Below are positions 9,088-16,945 of a stretch of 64,000 bases of DNA, piece by piece (position 1 is the stretch's first letter; every line of letters starts with the position of its first letter). Under the pieces are notes generated by a model that was given only the letters and a program-made list of their open reading frames with translations, was not told the DNA's origin and ran no database searches. The position numbers and the translations under genes are program-made. Source of the DNA: Chitinophaga lutea (GTDB lineage Bacteria > Bacteroidota > Bacteroidia > Chitinophagales > Chitinophagaceae); contig NZ_RPDH01000001.1 in the NCBI RefSeq assembly GCF_003813775.1, positions 868,001 to 932,000 of the forward strand, in the 5' to 3' direction.

Positions 9088-10242
9088 CTAAAATAAATGC
9101 AGTGTATTGCCTTCCAGCCGGTGTTTGACGTCTTTGGTGATTCGCAATACTTCGAGGAAGTCTTCGATGGGTTTATTTTTGTCAAGCTTACCGGCAAACC
9201 GGAGTTTTGTTAACGAGGGGTTATCGATCAGCACTTCCAGGTCGTACATCCGGTGGATAGCCTTGGAGAGCTCCGCAAGGCTGGCGCCGTTGTAATAGTA
9301 CTCGCCCTGCATCCAGGCCAGCACTTCGGCCTGTTCGAAGCGGGCCACCTTCATGTCTGTATCTTTGCCCCAGGCTGCGGCCTGGCCGGGCTGCAGTATC
9401 TTTTCGGATGCGGCGCCCACGGCTTTGATGCTGCCGCGGACCAGGGAGGCGGTAATCCGGCCGGGCTCATAGGTGTTCACGTTGAAGGCCGTGCCCAGTA
9501 CCCTGATTTCGCCGCCGGGGGTCCGTACGATGAAGGGCTTTTCGGCATTGCGGGCTACGTTAAAGTAAGCCTCGCCCTGTATTTCCACTTCCCGCACATT
9601 GCCGTTGAACGCGAAGGGGAACCGTAAGGTGGATGCGGAATTCAGCCATACCTCCGTACCGTCTGACAGAACGACCTTGTAATCTTTTTTGGCCGGGACC
9701 TCCAGCGTGCTCCACTGGCCCACGCCTCCGCTGCGTTGCTGGAACCGGAGGGCGTTGCCTTCCGTTTCGAGCTGTACATCGCCCACCAGCATTGACTTGT
9801 CGGGCTGCAGCGCCATCCGTTCCCCGTTGGAAAGCCGGAGGAGGATGTCGTACATTTTGATCTTCGGGGTTTCGGTGTTCTTGACGGCTGCCATCTCCCC
9901 GCCCTGCTGCCGGGAAGGCATCATGAACAGGTAGCCGGCAAACCCGACAAGGGCGGCCACGCAGGCGGCTGCCAGCCACCTGAATGCCCGCATATAGCGC
10001 ATGGGCTCTCCCGTTTTTTCCATTACTTTTTCCGCCAGCTCGTTCCAGCGCTTGCTGGTGGGGCGGACGCGTAGTAGCTCGAGCATTTCCGGAGACCGGT
10101 ACAGTTCGTCCAGTTCCTTACACATCTTCCGGATGCGGGGGTCTTGCATGGCAGCCTCCAGCTCTTTGTCCTCCTTTTCGGAGAGCGTACCCGTCAACTT
10201 CTGCAGGTACAATTGCCTGATGTATTCGAGATCTGCTTCCAT
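9088..10242 (-). CDS. FecR-type anti-sigma factor
   Basis: A 384-residue membrane protein. Its cytoplasmic N-terminus (about 1-85) would bind sigma, one membrane helix spans about 88-107 (WLAAACVAALVGFAGYLF), and a periplasmic FecR domain follows with the hallmarks VLSDGTEVWLNSASTLRFP, GEAYFNVA, PFIVRTPGGEIRVLGTAFNV and GSIKAV. The last 70 or so residues are a DUF4974/STN-like C-terminal domain (GEYYYNGASLAELSKAIHRM). It should hold the ECF sigma at 8086-8664 until the STN domain of the SusC at 4325-7909 signals occupancy. It is the first gene of its strand-wise cluster. Confidence 0.92.
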   Translation of the reverse strand: MEADLEYIRQLYLQKLTGTLSEKEDKELEAAMQDPRIRKMCKELDELYRSPEMLELLRVRPTSKRWNELAEKVMEKTGEPMRYMRAFRWLAAACVAALVGFAGYLFMMPSRQQGGEMAAVKNTETPKIKMYDILLRLSNGERMALQPDKSMLVGDVQLETEGNALRFQQRSGGVGQWSTLEVPAKKDYKVVLSDGTEVWLNSASTLRFPFAFNGNVREVEIQGEAYFNVARNAEKPFIVRTPGGEIRVLGTAFNVNTYEPGRITASLVRGSIKAVGAASEKILQPGQAAAWGKDTDMKVARFEQAEVLAWMQGEYYYNGASLAELSKAIHRMYDLEVLIDNPSLTKLRFAGKLDKNKPIEDFLEVLRITKDVKHRLEGNTLHLF

Positions 10243-10474
10243 ATTTTTTTCGGGATCTATACTTAAGATGGATTTTTAAACCCTGTAGGGTGTATCGGAA
10301 GGTAAGGATTTTTCAGTTTCTGCACGGAACCATGCAAAAACGGAAGGGTAAAAATCGCCCGCTGCACCCTCACCGCAGCAACAAAACCCTCTACCAGCAA
10401 GCATCAGCGCATTCTTGCCATTTTCTGAACAGGCATGGAACGGCTTTTGGCATATTCCCGCCAAACAGCAACAC
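10243..10474. other. Divergent gap between fecR and the small-peptide cassette
   Basis: This gap must hold the promoters of both flanking units. I found no convincing TAnnTTTG box, hairpin or repeat in it. Confidence 0.4.
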
Positions 10475-10585
10475 ATGAAACACCACCCGCAACCGGCTCC
10501 CGAAAAACACACCATGTATTACGCGATGGTCGCCGCGGTGACCCTTTCCATTCTTATTCAAATCGTTATAAAAATATTCCAATGA
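10475..10585 (+). CDS. 36-residue single-helix membrane peptide
   Basis: A short frame from ATG 10475 to TGA 10583-10585 encodes a charged, His/Pro-rich N-terminus (MKHHPQPAPEKH) and one hydrophobic helix (MYYAMVAAVTLSILIQIVI). Its stop overlaps the start of the next gene as ATGA, the usual signature of translational coupling, which supports it being real despite its length. It would sit in the inner membrane with a tiny cytoplasmic N-terminus. I do not know a family for it. It forms a three-gene cassette with 10582-10944 and 10944-11528. Confidence 0.55.
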   Translation: MKHHPQPAPEKHTMYYAMVAAVTLSILIQIVIKIFQ

Positions 10586-10944
10586 TCAATCAATATGAAG
10601 TGCCCGCCCTGATCGAGGACACGCTTCCCCAGCTCCGCAAAGCGCTGCACCAGTTCCCGGCCGTTTTTCACATCTACGAAACGCTGCAGTGCCTGAACCA
10701 GTTCCTGTTACAGCAGCTCCGGAACAAAAATTATCCCCTGCTGGCGAAGAGCCTCGGCCTGGCCGGGAAATTATACGAAAGGGGCAACCCGCTCGTCCGG
10801 AAGGCGGTGCTCGATATCATCGTACCAGGTCTTTCCCGCGAAAAACTGCCGGACAACAGCAGCCAGCTCAAACTTTACTCGCTGATACCGGCCAATTTAT
10901 ATAACCAGTACATGCAACACCACCTGCATATCAACAGACAATAA
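10582..10944 (+). CDS. Conserved hypothetical protein, DUF7674-like
   Basis: A 120-residue soluble, mostly helical protein (VPALIEDTLPQLRKALHQF, YETLQCLNQFLLQQL, LAKSLGLAGKLYERGN, VRKAVLDIIVPGLS). The helix pattern with the central AxKLYxxGNxxVRxAV segment resembles the DUF7674 group found in Bacteroidota. This is from memory and should be taken as tentative. The ATG at 10582 is chosen because it overlaps the previous stop (ATGA); earlier in-frame codons run through the small-peptide gene. Its stop overlaps the next start by one base (TAATG). Function is unknown. Confidence 0.7.
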   Translation: MINQYEVPALIEDTLPQLRKALHQFPAVFHIYETLQCLNQFLLQQLRNKNYPLLAKSLGLAGKLYERGNPLVRKAVLDIIVPGLSREKLPDNSSQLKLYSLIPANLYNQYMQHHLHINRQ

Positions 10945-11528
10945 TGGAAACCGCTTCAATCAACACCGAAGACACCGTCCCGGACATCGCCGGAGACATC
11001 ATCATCCGCACCGCACATGCCGGCGACGTACAGTATGCGGATGTGATTTCCGCCGAAATGGAATCGTCCGCAAAAGCCCGCGGAACAGGTATTTCAAAAC
11101 GACCGCCTTCCCTCATCCGGGACAAAATCCTGCAGGGCAAAGCGGTTATAGCCGTGTGCAAAAACGGCCTGTGGGCCGGCTTCTCTTATCTGCAAACCTG
11201 GGAACACGGCGCCTTCGTGTCCAACAGCGGCCTCATCGTATCGCCCGCTTTCCGTGAAAAAGGAATTGCCGCCCTGATCAAGGAAAAAATTGTCCGGCTC
11301 TCCCGGCTGTTGTACCCCGCCGCGAAAATATGCAGCATCACCACCAGCGCGGCAGTCATGAAACTCAACAACCGGCTGGGATTCGAACCGGTGACCTATG
11401 CGGCGCTGCCGCAGGATCCCGCTTTCTGGGAAGGCTGCCGCAGTTGTGTGAATCATGGCATTCTCTGTTCGAAACAACGCCGCAACTGCCTGTGCACCGC
11501 GCTGCTGTTCACGCCTCCGCATGATTGA
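10944..11528 (+). CDS. GNAT family N-acetyltransferase of the Bacteroidota arginine-pathway type
   Basis: A 194-residue protein with the GNAT acetyl-CoA loop region NSGLIVSPAFREKGIAALIK and the late motif MKLNNRLGFEPVTYA. The conserved N-terminal KARGTGISKRPP and the C-terminal Cys-rich segment (FWEGCRSCVN, then NCLCTALLF) match, from memory, the GNAT protein that in many Bacteroidota sits beside argG and argC and is thought to act as N-acetylglutamate synthase. No arginine genes are present here, so this may be a paralogue with another substrate. It overlaps the previous gene by one base and ends the cassette. Confidence 0.82.
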   Translation: METASINTEDTVPDIAGDIIIRTAHAGDVQYADVISAEMESSAKARGTGISKRPPSLIRDKILQGKAVIAVCKNGLWAGFSYLQTWEHGAFVSNSGLIVSPAFREKGIAALIKEKIVRLSRLLYPAAKICSITTSAAVMKLNNRLGFEPVTYAALPQDPAFWEGCRSCVNHGILCSKQRRNCLCTALLFTPPHD

Positions 11529-12101
11529 TGTGGACATTTGAGACGGCGGGACCGTCTTAACGCTTCGCAGGCTCCGCCGTGTTCTTTTCCATGCTTTTTG
11601 TGTGCTCATTGGTAAAATGAAACAACCCCTGCATGAGGTGATTGCACCACACCCTTGTATTGTATGTCAATTGGCCGAATGTGAGACAACCCGTGTATGG
11701 TATGATTTCTCGCCTTTCATGCCTCATGTCCCAATTGGTGAAATGCGAGATCCCCCACATGATTTGATTTACTACACCTTTGATACCCTGTATGCCAATT
11801 GGCGAAATGTCAGACAATCCGTGTATGGGGTAATCTACCGCACACGGTTATGCCTCATATGCCAATTGGCAGGATGTGGGACAACCCGCGCATGATGCGA
11901 TTCACCACACCTTTCATGCCCAGCATACCCATAGGTGAAATGTAAAACAGCATCTGCACAATGTGATTTTCCTCATCTCCCACGCCTGAAATGTGATGCC
12001 ACCGGAAGCCCCCGCAACCCATCACCCTTCATCCCTCCTCACGCCTGCCCACAAAGCTTCTCACAGCTTTTGCACAATGGTGATTTCCACTAACTATGAA
12101 C
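11529..12101. other. Gene-free spacer with competing hairpins and a degenerate repeat array
   Basis: Just after the GNAT stop, two competing stems can form: AGACGG with CCGTCT (11541-11557) and ACGGCGG with CCGCCGT (11543-11580), the latter followed by a T-rich stretch, a possible terminator. The rest is the repeat array listed separately and 140 bases of unremarkable sequence. Open frames across it change phase with the repeat period, so I call none of them genes. Confidence 0.5.
11601..11945. repeat. Degenerate tandem repeat of about 64 bases, six copies
   Basis: A CCAATTGGyGAAATG core recurs with its ATTGG at 11608, 11670, 11734, 11798 and 11865, and a decayed ATAGG at 11931, giving spacings of 62, 64, 64, 67 and 66. 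Each core is followed by a GACAACCCgtgTATG-like block, ACCACACCTTT and TCATGCC. The period is not a multiple of three, so it is not a protein repeat. Copies differ by many substitutions, so the array looks old. Confidence 0.75.
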
Positions 12102-12117
12102 GCTAAAACGATTTATC
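12102..12117. promoter_or_regulatory. Degenerate LacI-type operator before the first GH92 gene
   Basis: GCTAAAACGATTTATC matches 13 of 16 bases of the palindromic site found before the SusC gene of this locus (GCTAAATCGATTTTGC in this orientation). It lies 30 bases ahead of the GH92 start and overlaps a possible -7 box (TATCTTTA, 12114-12121). This placement suits repression by the LacI protein encoded at 22519-23559, which is an inference. Confidence 0.45.
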
Positions 12118-12147
12118 TTTAGCCTAACAAAATCAATCACCCTAAGC

Positions 12148-14430
12148 ATGAGAAGATGTTTCCTTATTCCCCTGTTGATCCTGCCGCCATTGCTGCGGGC
12201 GCAACAGCCGGTGCAATATGTCAGGCCCATCATCGGTACACAAAAGATGGGGCACACCTATCCCGGCGCCACCGTGCCTTTCGGCATGGTGCAACTGAGC
12301 CCGGACACAGACACCATTCCCTACGAAATGAATGGGAAGTACAACCCGGACGTATATAAATACTGTGCGGGTTACCAGTACACCGACAAAACCATCGTCG
12401 GTTTCAGTCACACCCACTTCAGCGGCACCGGCCACTCCGACCTTGGCGACTTCCTGCTGATGCCCACCACCGGCCCGTTACAGCTGAACCCCGGCACGGC
12501 AGACAAACCGGAAAACGGCTACCGCTCCCGGTTCTCGCACGAAAACGAAACCGCCGAGGCCGCCTATTACAAAGTGAAGCTCGACGATCATAACATCCTC
12601 GCAGAGCTCACCGCCACCAACCGTGTAGGGTTCCACCAGTATACGTTCCCGCAGCAAAGCGAGGCGCATGTCATCCTCGACCTGATGGCCGGTATCTACA
12701 ATTACGGCAGCAAAAACGTGTGGACGTTCGTACGTGTGGAAAACGATACGCTCATCACCGGCTACCGCCAGACCAGCGGCTGGGCGCGCACCCGCACCCT
12801 GTATTTTGCGATGACGTTTTCGAAACCCATTAAAAAATACGGCCACCAGAACTACGACACCAGCGTGTACAAAGGGTTCTACCGCAAATTCGACCAGGCC
12901 GTCAACTTCCCTGAAATGGCGGGCCGCCGCATCAGAGCCTGGTTCGACTTCGACACCAGAGCAGGCGAAAAACTGCAGGTGAAATTCGCGCTCTCCCCCG
13001 TGAGCACGGCCGGCGCGCTGAAGAACCTCGCCGCCGAAGCACCGGGCTGGGACTTCGACGCCGTGAAAAAACAGGGGCAGGAAGCATGGAACAAGGAACT
13101 GTCCAAAGTGCAGGTGAAAGCGCTGTCGAACGACGACCTTGTCAACTTCTACACCGCGCTGTACCACACCTACCTGAGCCCTACCACCTACATGGATGTG
13201 GACGGCAGCTACCGCGGCCTCGACCAGCTGACCCACCAGGCCGCCGGCTTCACCAACTATACCACGTTTTCGCTGTGGGACACCTACCGCGCCCTGCACC
13301 CGCTGTTCAACGTGCTGCAGCCCAAACGCAATGCGGATATGGTGCGCTCCATGCTGGAACACTACAACCAGAGCGTACACAAGATGCTGCCCGTATGGAG
13401 CCATCACGCCAACGAAAACTGGTGCATGATCGGCTACCACAGCGTTTCCGTGATCGCAGACGCCATCGTGAAAGGCAACATCCAGGGGTACGACGCCATG
13501 CAGGCGCTGGAAGCATGCGCCGCCACGGCCCGCTACAAAAAATACGACGGCCTGGAATATTACATGGAACAGGGTTATGTGCCGGAAGATAAAAACAGCT
13601 ACGCCGTGTCCAAAACGCTGGAGTATGCGTACGACGACTGGGCGATTGCACAAGCCGCGCAAAAACTCGGCAGAACGGACCTCTACAACGAGTTCATCAA
13701 ACGCTCGCTGAATTACCGCAATGTGTTCGACGCCGCTACCGGCTTCATGCGGCCCAGGCTCGCCAATGGCACGTTCCGCAAGGAATTCGACGTGCTCAGC
13801 ACCCACGGCCAGGGTTTCATCGAAGGCAACGCCTGGAACTACAGCCTCTACGTACCGCAGTATCCCGCGGAAATGATCGCGATGATGGGCGGCAAAAAAC
13901 AGTTCACCCGCCACCTCGATTCACTGTTTACCATGCACCTCCCGGATGCTTTTTTTGCAGAAACGGAAGACATCACCCGCGACGGCATCATCGGCAACTA
14001 CGTGCACGGCAACGAACCGGCCCACCACGTGGCCTACCTCTACAACTGGACGGATGCGCCCTGGAAAACACAGGAACGGGTGCGGATGATTTTGCAGAAA
14101 ATGTACAAACCCACCTCCGACGGGCTTGGCGGCAACGACGACTGCGGGCAGATGAGCGCCTGGTACCTCTTCAGCACACTGGGCTTTTACCCCGTAGCAC
14201 CCGGTTCAACGGCCTACGCGCTGGGCAGCCCCGCCATCCGGACGGCCACCCTGCAGCTTGAAAACGGCAACACCTTTACAGTGGAAGCTGTGAACCAGGG
14301 CGTGGAAAATGTATATGTGAAAAAAGTGGAGCTGAACGGAAAACCGCTGCAGCAAAGATTTATCAGCCACAGCGATATCATGAACGGCGGAAAGCTGGTA
14401 TTTTATATGGACCGCAAAGCGGTGAAGTGA
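12148..14430 (+). CDS. GH92 family alpha-mannosidase
   Basis: A 760-residue exported protein with signal MRRCFLIPLLILPPLLRA. The GH92 start is typical (VQYVRPIIGTQKMGHTYPGA, then VPFGMVQLSPDT), followed by FSLWDTYRALHPLFN, FIEGNAWNYSLYVP (with Glu559, the position used as general acid in the family), HGNEPAHHVAYLYNW and GNDDCGQMSAWYLFSTLGFY near the C-terminus. GH92 enzymes are calcium-dependent exo-alpha-mannosidases of N-glycans and yeast mannan, usually periplasmic. It is convergent with a second GH92 gene and close to a SusC/SusD pair, suggesting a mannoside-use locus. The exact linkage cleaved cannot be read from the sequence. Confidence 0.95.
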   Translation: MRRCFLIPLLILPPLLRAQQPVQYVRPIIGTQKMGHTYPGATVPFGMVQLSPDTDTIPYEMNGKYNPDVYKYCAGYQYTDKTIVGFSHTHFSGTGHSDLGDFLLMPTTGPLQLNPGTADKPENGYRSRFSHENETAEAAYYKVKLDDHNILAELTATNRVGFHQYTFPQQSEAHVILDLMAGIYNYGSKNVWTFVRVENDTLITGYRQTSGWARTRTLYFAMTFSKPIKKYGHQNYDTSVYKGFYRKFDQAVNFPEMAGRRIRAWFDFDTRAGEKLQVKFALSPVSTAGALKNLAAEAPGWDFDAVKKQGQEAWNKELSKVQVKALSNDDLVNFYTALYHTYLSPTTYMDVDGSYRGLDQLTHQAAGFTNYTTFSLWDTYRALHPLFNVLQPKRNADMVRSMLEHYNQSVHKMLPVWSHHANENWCMIGYHSVSVIADAIVKGNIQGYDAMQALEACAATARYKKYDGLEYYMEQGYVPEDKNSYAVSKTLEYAYDDWAIAQAAQKLGRTDLYNEFIKRSLNYRNVFDAATGFMRPRLANGTFRKEFDVLSTHGQGFIEGNAWNYSLYVPQYPAEMIAMMGGKKQFTRHLDSLFTMHLPDAFFAETEDITRDGIIGNYVHGNEPAHHVAYLYNWTDAPWKTQERVRMILQKMYKPTSDGLGGNDDCGQMSAWYLFSTLGFYPVAPGSTAYALGSPAIRTATLQLENGNTFTVEAVNQGVENVYVKKVELNGKPLQQRFISHSDIMNGGKLVFYMDRKAVK

Positions 14431-14434
14431 ACAT

Positions 14435-14462
14435 AAAAAAAACATCCCGAAGAATCGGGATG
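14435..14462 (-). terminator. Rho-independent terminator for the minus-strand GH92 gene
   Basis: A perfect 8-bp stem (CATCCCGA with TCGGGATG, loop AGAA) at 14443-14462 has a run of eight A on its left, which gives hairpin plus U-tract on the minus strand, 55 bases after that gene's stop. It lies only 12 bases beyond the plus-strand GH92 stop and may serve both converging genes. Confidence 0.75.
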
Positions 14463-14517
14463 TAATGTCTACAGTGAACAATGAAATAGCAAAGTTGCTA
14501 CTATTCCAGGATCTTGA

Positions 14518-16815
14518 TTATTTGTTAGCTGTTGAATACGAATACGGAAACGCCTCCTCTTTTGTGCCCCTTGTTTTCTCCGGCTGCGCGCCCATGTTAA
14601 CCCGCATCACACCACCCTGCTGGATGGCTTCGTGGCTGATCCAGTTCTTCGTATGTGGCTTCCCGTTCAGCAGTACGCTTTGCGTATAAAGGTTGGTAGC
14701 ACTGTTGCCCGGCGCTTCAATCACAAAACGTTTCCCGTTTTCGAGGGTGACGGTGGTTTTCGGGAATAACGGCGCACCCAGCACATACTGGTCGGTACCG
14801 GGGCATACGGGATAAAAGCCCATCGCCGTAAATACATACCAGGCGGACGTTTGCCCGTTATCTTCATCACCGCAATAACCGTCGGGGCCAGCGTGGTACA
14901 GTTTATCCATCACCTGGCGCAGCCAGTACTGGGCTTTCCAGGGCTGGCCGGCGTAGTTGTACAGGTAAATCATATGCTGAATGGGCTGGTTGCCGTGCGC
15001 ATACTGGCCCATGTTGCTGATCTGCATCTCCCGGATTTCGTGGATCACGCTGCCGTAGTAACTTTCGTCGTACACCGGCGCCATCACGAATACGGAATCG
15101 AGCATGCGCGCAAATTGTTCGCGCCCGCCCATCAGGCCCGCCAGGCCCTGCACGTCGTGGAATACAGACCAGGTGTAGTGCCAGCTGTTCCCTTCCGTGA
15201 AAGCATCGCCCCATTTGAAAGGATTGAAAGGCGCCTGGAATTTGCCGTCTTTGTTTTTACCCCGCATCAGTTTAGTTTCCGGGTCGAAGATGTTGCGGAA
15301 GTACTGGCTGCGTTTGGCGAAACGGTCTATTTCCGCCTGCGGGCGTTTGAGCGCAACGGCCAGTTTGTAAATCGTAAAGTCGTCGTATGCATACTCGAGC
15401 GTGCGGGCGGCGTTTTCGTTCACGTTTACATCATACGGCACATATCCCAGCTCGTTGTAGTATTTCACCCCTTTGCGGCCTACAGACGAGAGCGGGCCTT
15501 CGTTTTCGGAGTTTTTGAGGATGGCTTCGTAGAGGGTGTTGATGTCGAACCCGCGGATACCTTTCAGGTAAGCGTCTGCAATGATGGCGGCGGAGTTGGA
15601 GCCGATCATGCAGTCGCGGTGACCCGGACTGGCCCACTCCGGCAGCCAGCCGCTTTCTTTATACGTATTGGCCAAACCTTCCATGATATGGCTGTCCAGC
15701 TCCGGATACATGAGGGTGAAGAAAGGAAATACCGCCCTGAAGGTGTCCCAGAAACCGTTATCTGTAAACATATAACCGGGCAGCACCTGGCCGTTGTACG
15801 GGCTGTAATGCACGATGCGGTTTTGCGCATCGTACTCATAGAATTTGCGGGGGAAAAGCAGCACCCGGTACAGGCAGGAATAAAACGTGCGTACCTGGTC
15901 TGCCGTGCCGCCTTCCACCAATATGCGGCCCAGTTCTTTGTTCCAGGCGGCTTTGGCTTTCTGCTGCGTAGCGGCGAAGTGATCTTTTCCGATCTCGCGT
16001 TCGAGGTTGAGCGCGGCCTGTTCGAAACTGATGAACGAAGAGGCCACTTTTACGTGCACCTTTTCGCCTTTGCCGGTCTTAAACCCGACTACCGCGCCAA
16101 CATGGCCCGCTTTCAGTTCGAGGGTATCGCCGGCGAGGCGGCTGCCGTTCCAGGTGTGCGCGACATTAAAAGGTTTGTCGAACACCAGCACGAAATAATT
16201 TTTGAAGTTCTCCGGCACGCCGCCGCTGTTGCGGGTGGTGTAGCCGATGATCTTGTTTTCTTTGGGAATGACTTTGATATAGGAACCTTTGTCGAAAGCA
16301 TCCACCACTACAAACGCACTGTCTGTACGGGGGAAGGTGAAACGGAACTGCGCCGCTCTTTCAGTAGGGGTAATTTCGGTGGTTACATCGGCGTCTGCCA
16401 GGTACACGCTGTAATAATACGGTTTGGCGGTTTCCGCTTTGTGGGAATACCAGCTGGCCCGCTCGTCCTGCGTAAACTTCAGCTTGCCGGTAACGGGCAT
16501 GATGGAAAACTGGCCGTAATCGTTGATCCAGGGAGAGGGCTGGTGGGTCTGTTTGAAGCCGCGGATTTTGTCGGCGCTGTACTGGTAGGCCCATCCGTTC
16601 CCCATCGTGTTGGTCTGGGGCATCCAGAAGTTCATGCCCCATGGTGTGGCGATGGCGGGATAGGTGTTGCCGTTAGACAAACTCCCTTTCGAGTCTGTAC
16701 CCATCAGGGGGTTCACCCATTCTACCGGGTCCGTGATTTTTGAAACTGTTTGCGCTTGGAGGGCCGGAGCTATTGCATAGGTGGCCAGGAAGAGCATCCA
16801 TCCGATCTTTTTCAT
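14518..16815 (-). CDS. GH92 family alpha-mannosidase, second subtype
   Basis: A 765-residue exported protein (signal ending APALQAQT). It carries the GH92 landmarks WVNPLMGTDSKGSLSNGNTY, ATPWGMNFWMPQTN, DNGFWDTFRAVFPFF, FTEGNSWHYTWSVFHD, HGNQPIQHMIYLYNY and GDEDNGQTSAWYVFTAMGFY. It differs from the other GH92 here in several signature loops (GNQP against GNEP, GDEDNGQ against GNDDCGQ), so the two belong to different subgroups and probably attack different linkages. It follows SusD by 130 bases on the same strand, with a perfect palindromic operator in the gap, so it is the third gene of the SusC-SusD-GH92 unit with its own control. Confidence 0.95.
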   Translation of the reverse strand: MKKIGWMLFLATYAIAPALQAQTVSKITDPVEWVNPLMGTDSKGSLSNGNTYPAIATPWGMNFWMPQTNTMGNGWAYQYSADKIRGFKQTHQPSPWINDYGQFSIMPVTGKLKFTQDERASWYSHKAETAKPYYYSVYLADADVTTEITPTERAAQFRFTFPRTDSAFVVVDAFDKGSYIKVIPKENKIIGYTTRNSGGVPENFKNYFVLVFDKPFNVAHTWNGSRLAGDTLELKAGHVGAVVGFKTGKGEKVHVKVASSFISFEQAALNLEREIGKDHFAATQQKAKAAWNKELGRILVEGGTADQVRTFYSCLYRVLLFPRKFYEYDAQNRIVHYSPYNGQVLPGYMFTDNGFWDTFRAVFPFFTLMYPELDSHIMEGLANTYKESGWLPEWASPGHRDCMIGSNSAAIIADAYLKGIRGFDINTLYEAILKNSENEGPLSSVGRKGVKYYNELGYVPYDVNVNENAARTLEYAYDDFTIYKLAVALKRPQAEIDRFAKRSQYFRNIFDPETKLMRGKNKDGKFQAPFNPFKWGDAFTEGNSWHYTWSVFHDVQGLAGLMGGREQFARMLDSVFVMAPVYDESYYGSVIHEIREMQISNMGQYAHGNQPIQHMIYLYNYAGQPWKAQYWLRQVMDKLYHAGPDGYCGDEDNGQTSAWYVFTAMGFYPVCPGTDQYVLGAPLFPKTTVTLENGKRFVIEAPGNSATNLYTQSVLLNGKPHTKNWISHEAIQQGGVMRVNMGAQPEKTRGTKEEAFPYSYSTANK

Positions 16816-16838
16816 TGCCTTGACGTGATATTTTATTG

Positions 16839-16852
16839 CAAAATCGATTTTG
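16839..16852. promoter_or_regulatory. Perfect LacI-type palindrome before the second GH92 gene
   Basis: CAAAATCGATTTTG is a perfect 14-base palindrome centred on CG, the form typical of LacI-family operators. It lies 24 bases upstream of the GH92 ATG and shares its core with the sites at 21783 and 22186. Control by the LacI protein encoded at 22519-23559 is inferred. Confidence 0.65.
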
Positions 16853-16945
16853 TTAGGAAAAAAGGGGCCGGCCCAGGATTGGGCCAGCCGTTAGATGCTA
16901 CTCTTTATTGTTTGTATGATAAGCACTTGTTTATAAAAAGAACAG

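Noticed and set aside
11557..11895. Open frames across the 64-base repeat on both strands
   Set aside because: The repeat period is not a multiple of three and the frames show no start context or domain.
12478..13914. 478-codon minus-strand frame opposite the first GH92 gene
   Set aside because: Antisense shadow with low-complexity composition.
14851..14900. Possible loss of catalytic residues in the second GH92
   Set aside because: GNQP in place of GNEP is a subgroup difference; the EGNxW Glu and the late Asp motif are intact, so I do not call it inactive.
14851..16743. 630-codon plus-strand frame opposite the second GH92 gene
   Set aside because: Antisense shadow of a clear GH92 gene.
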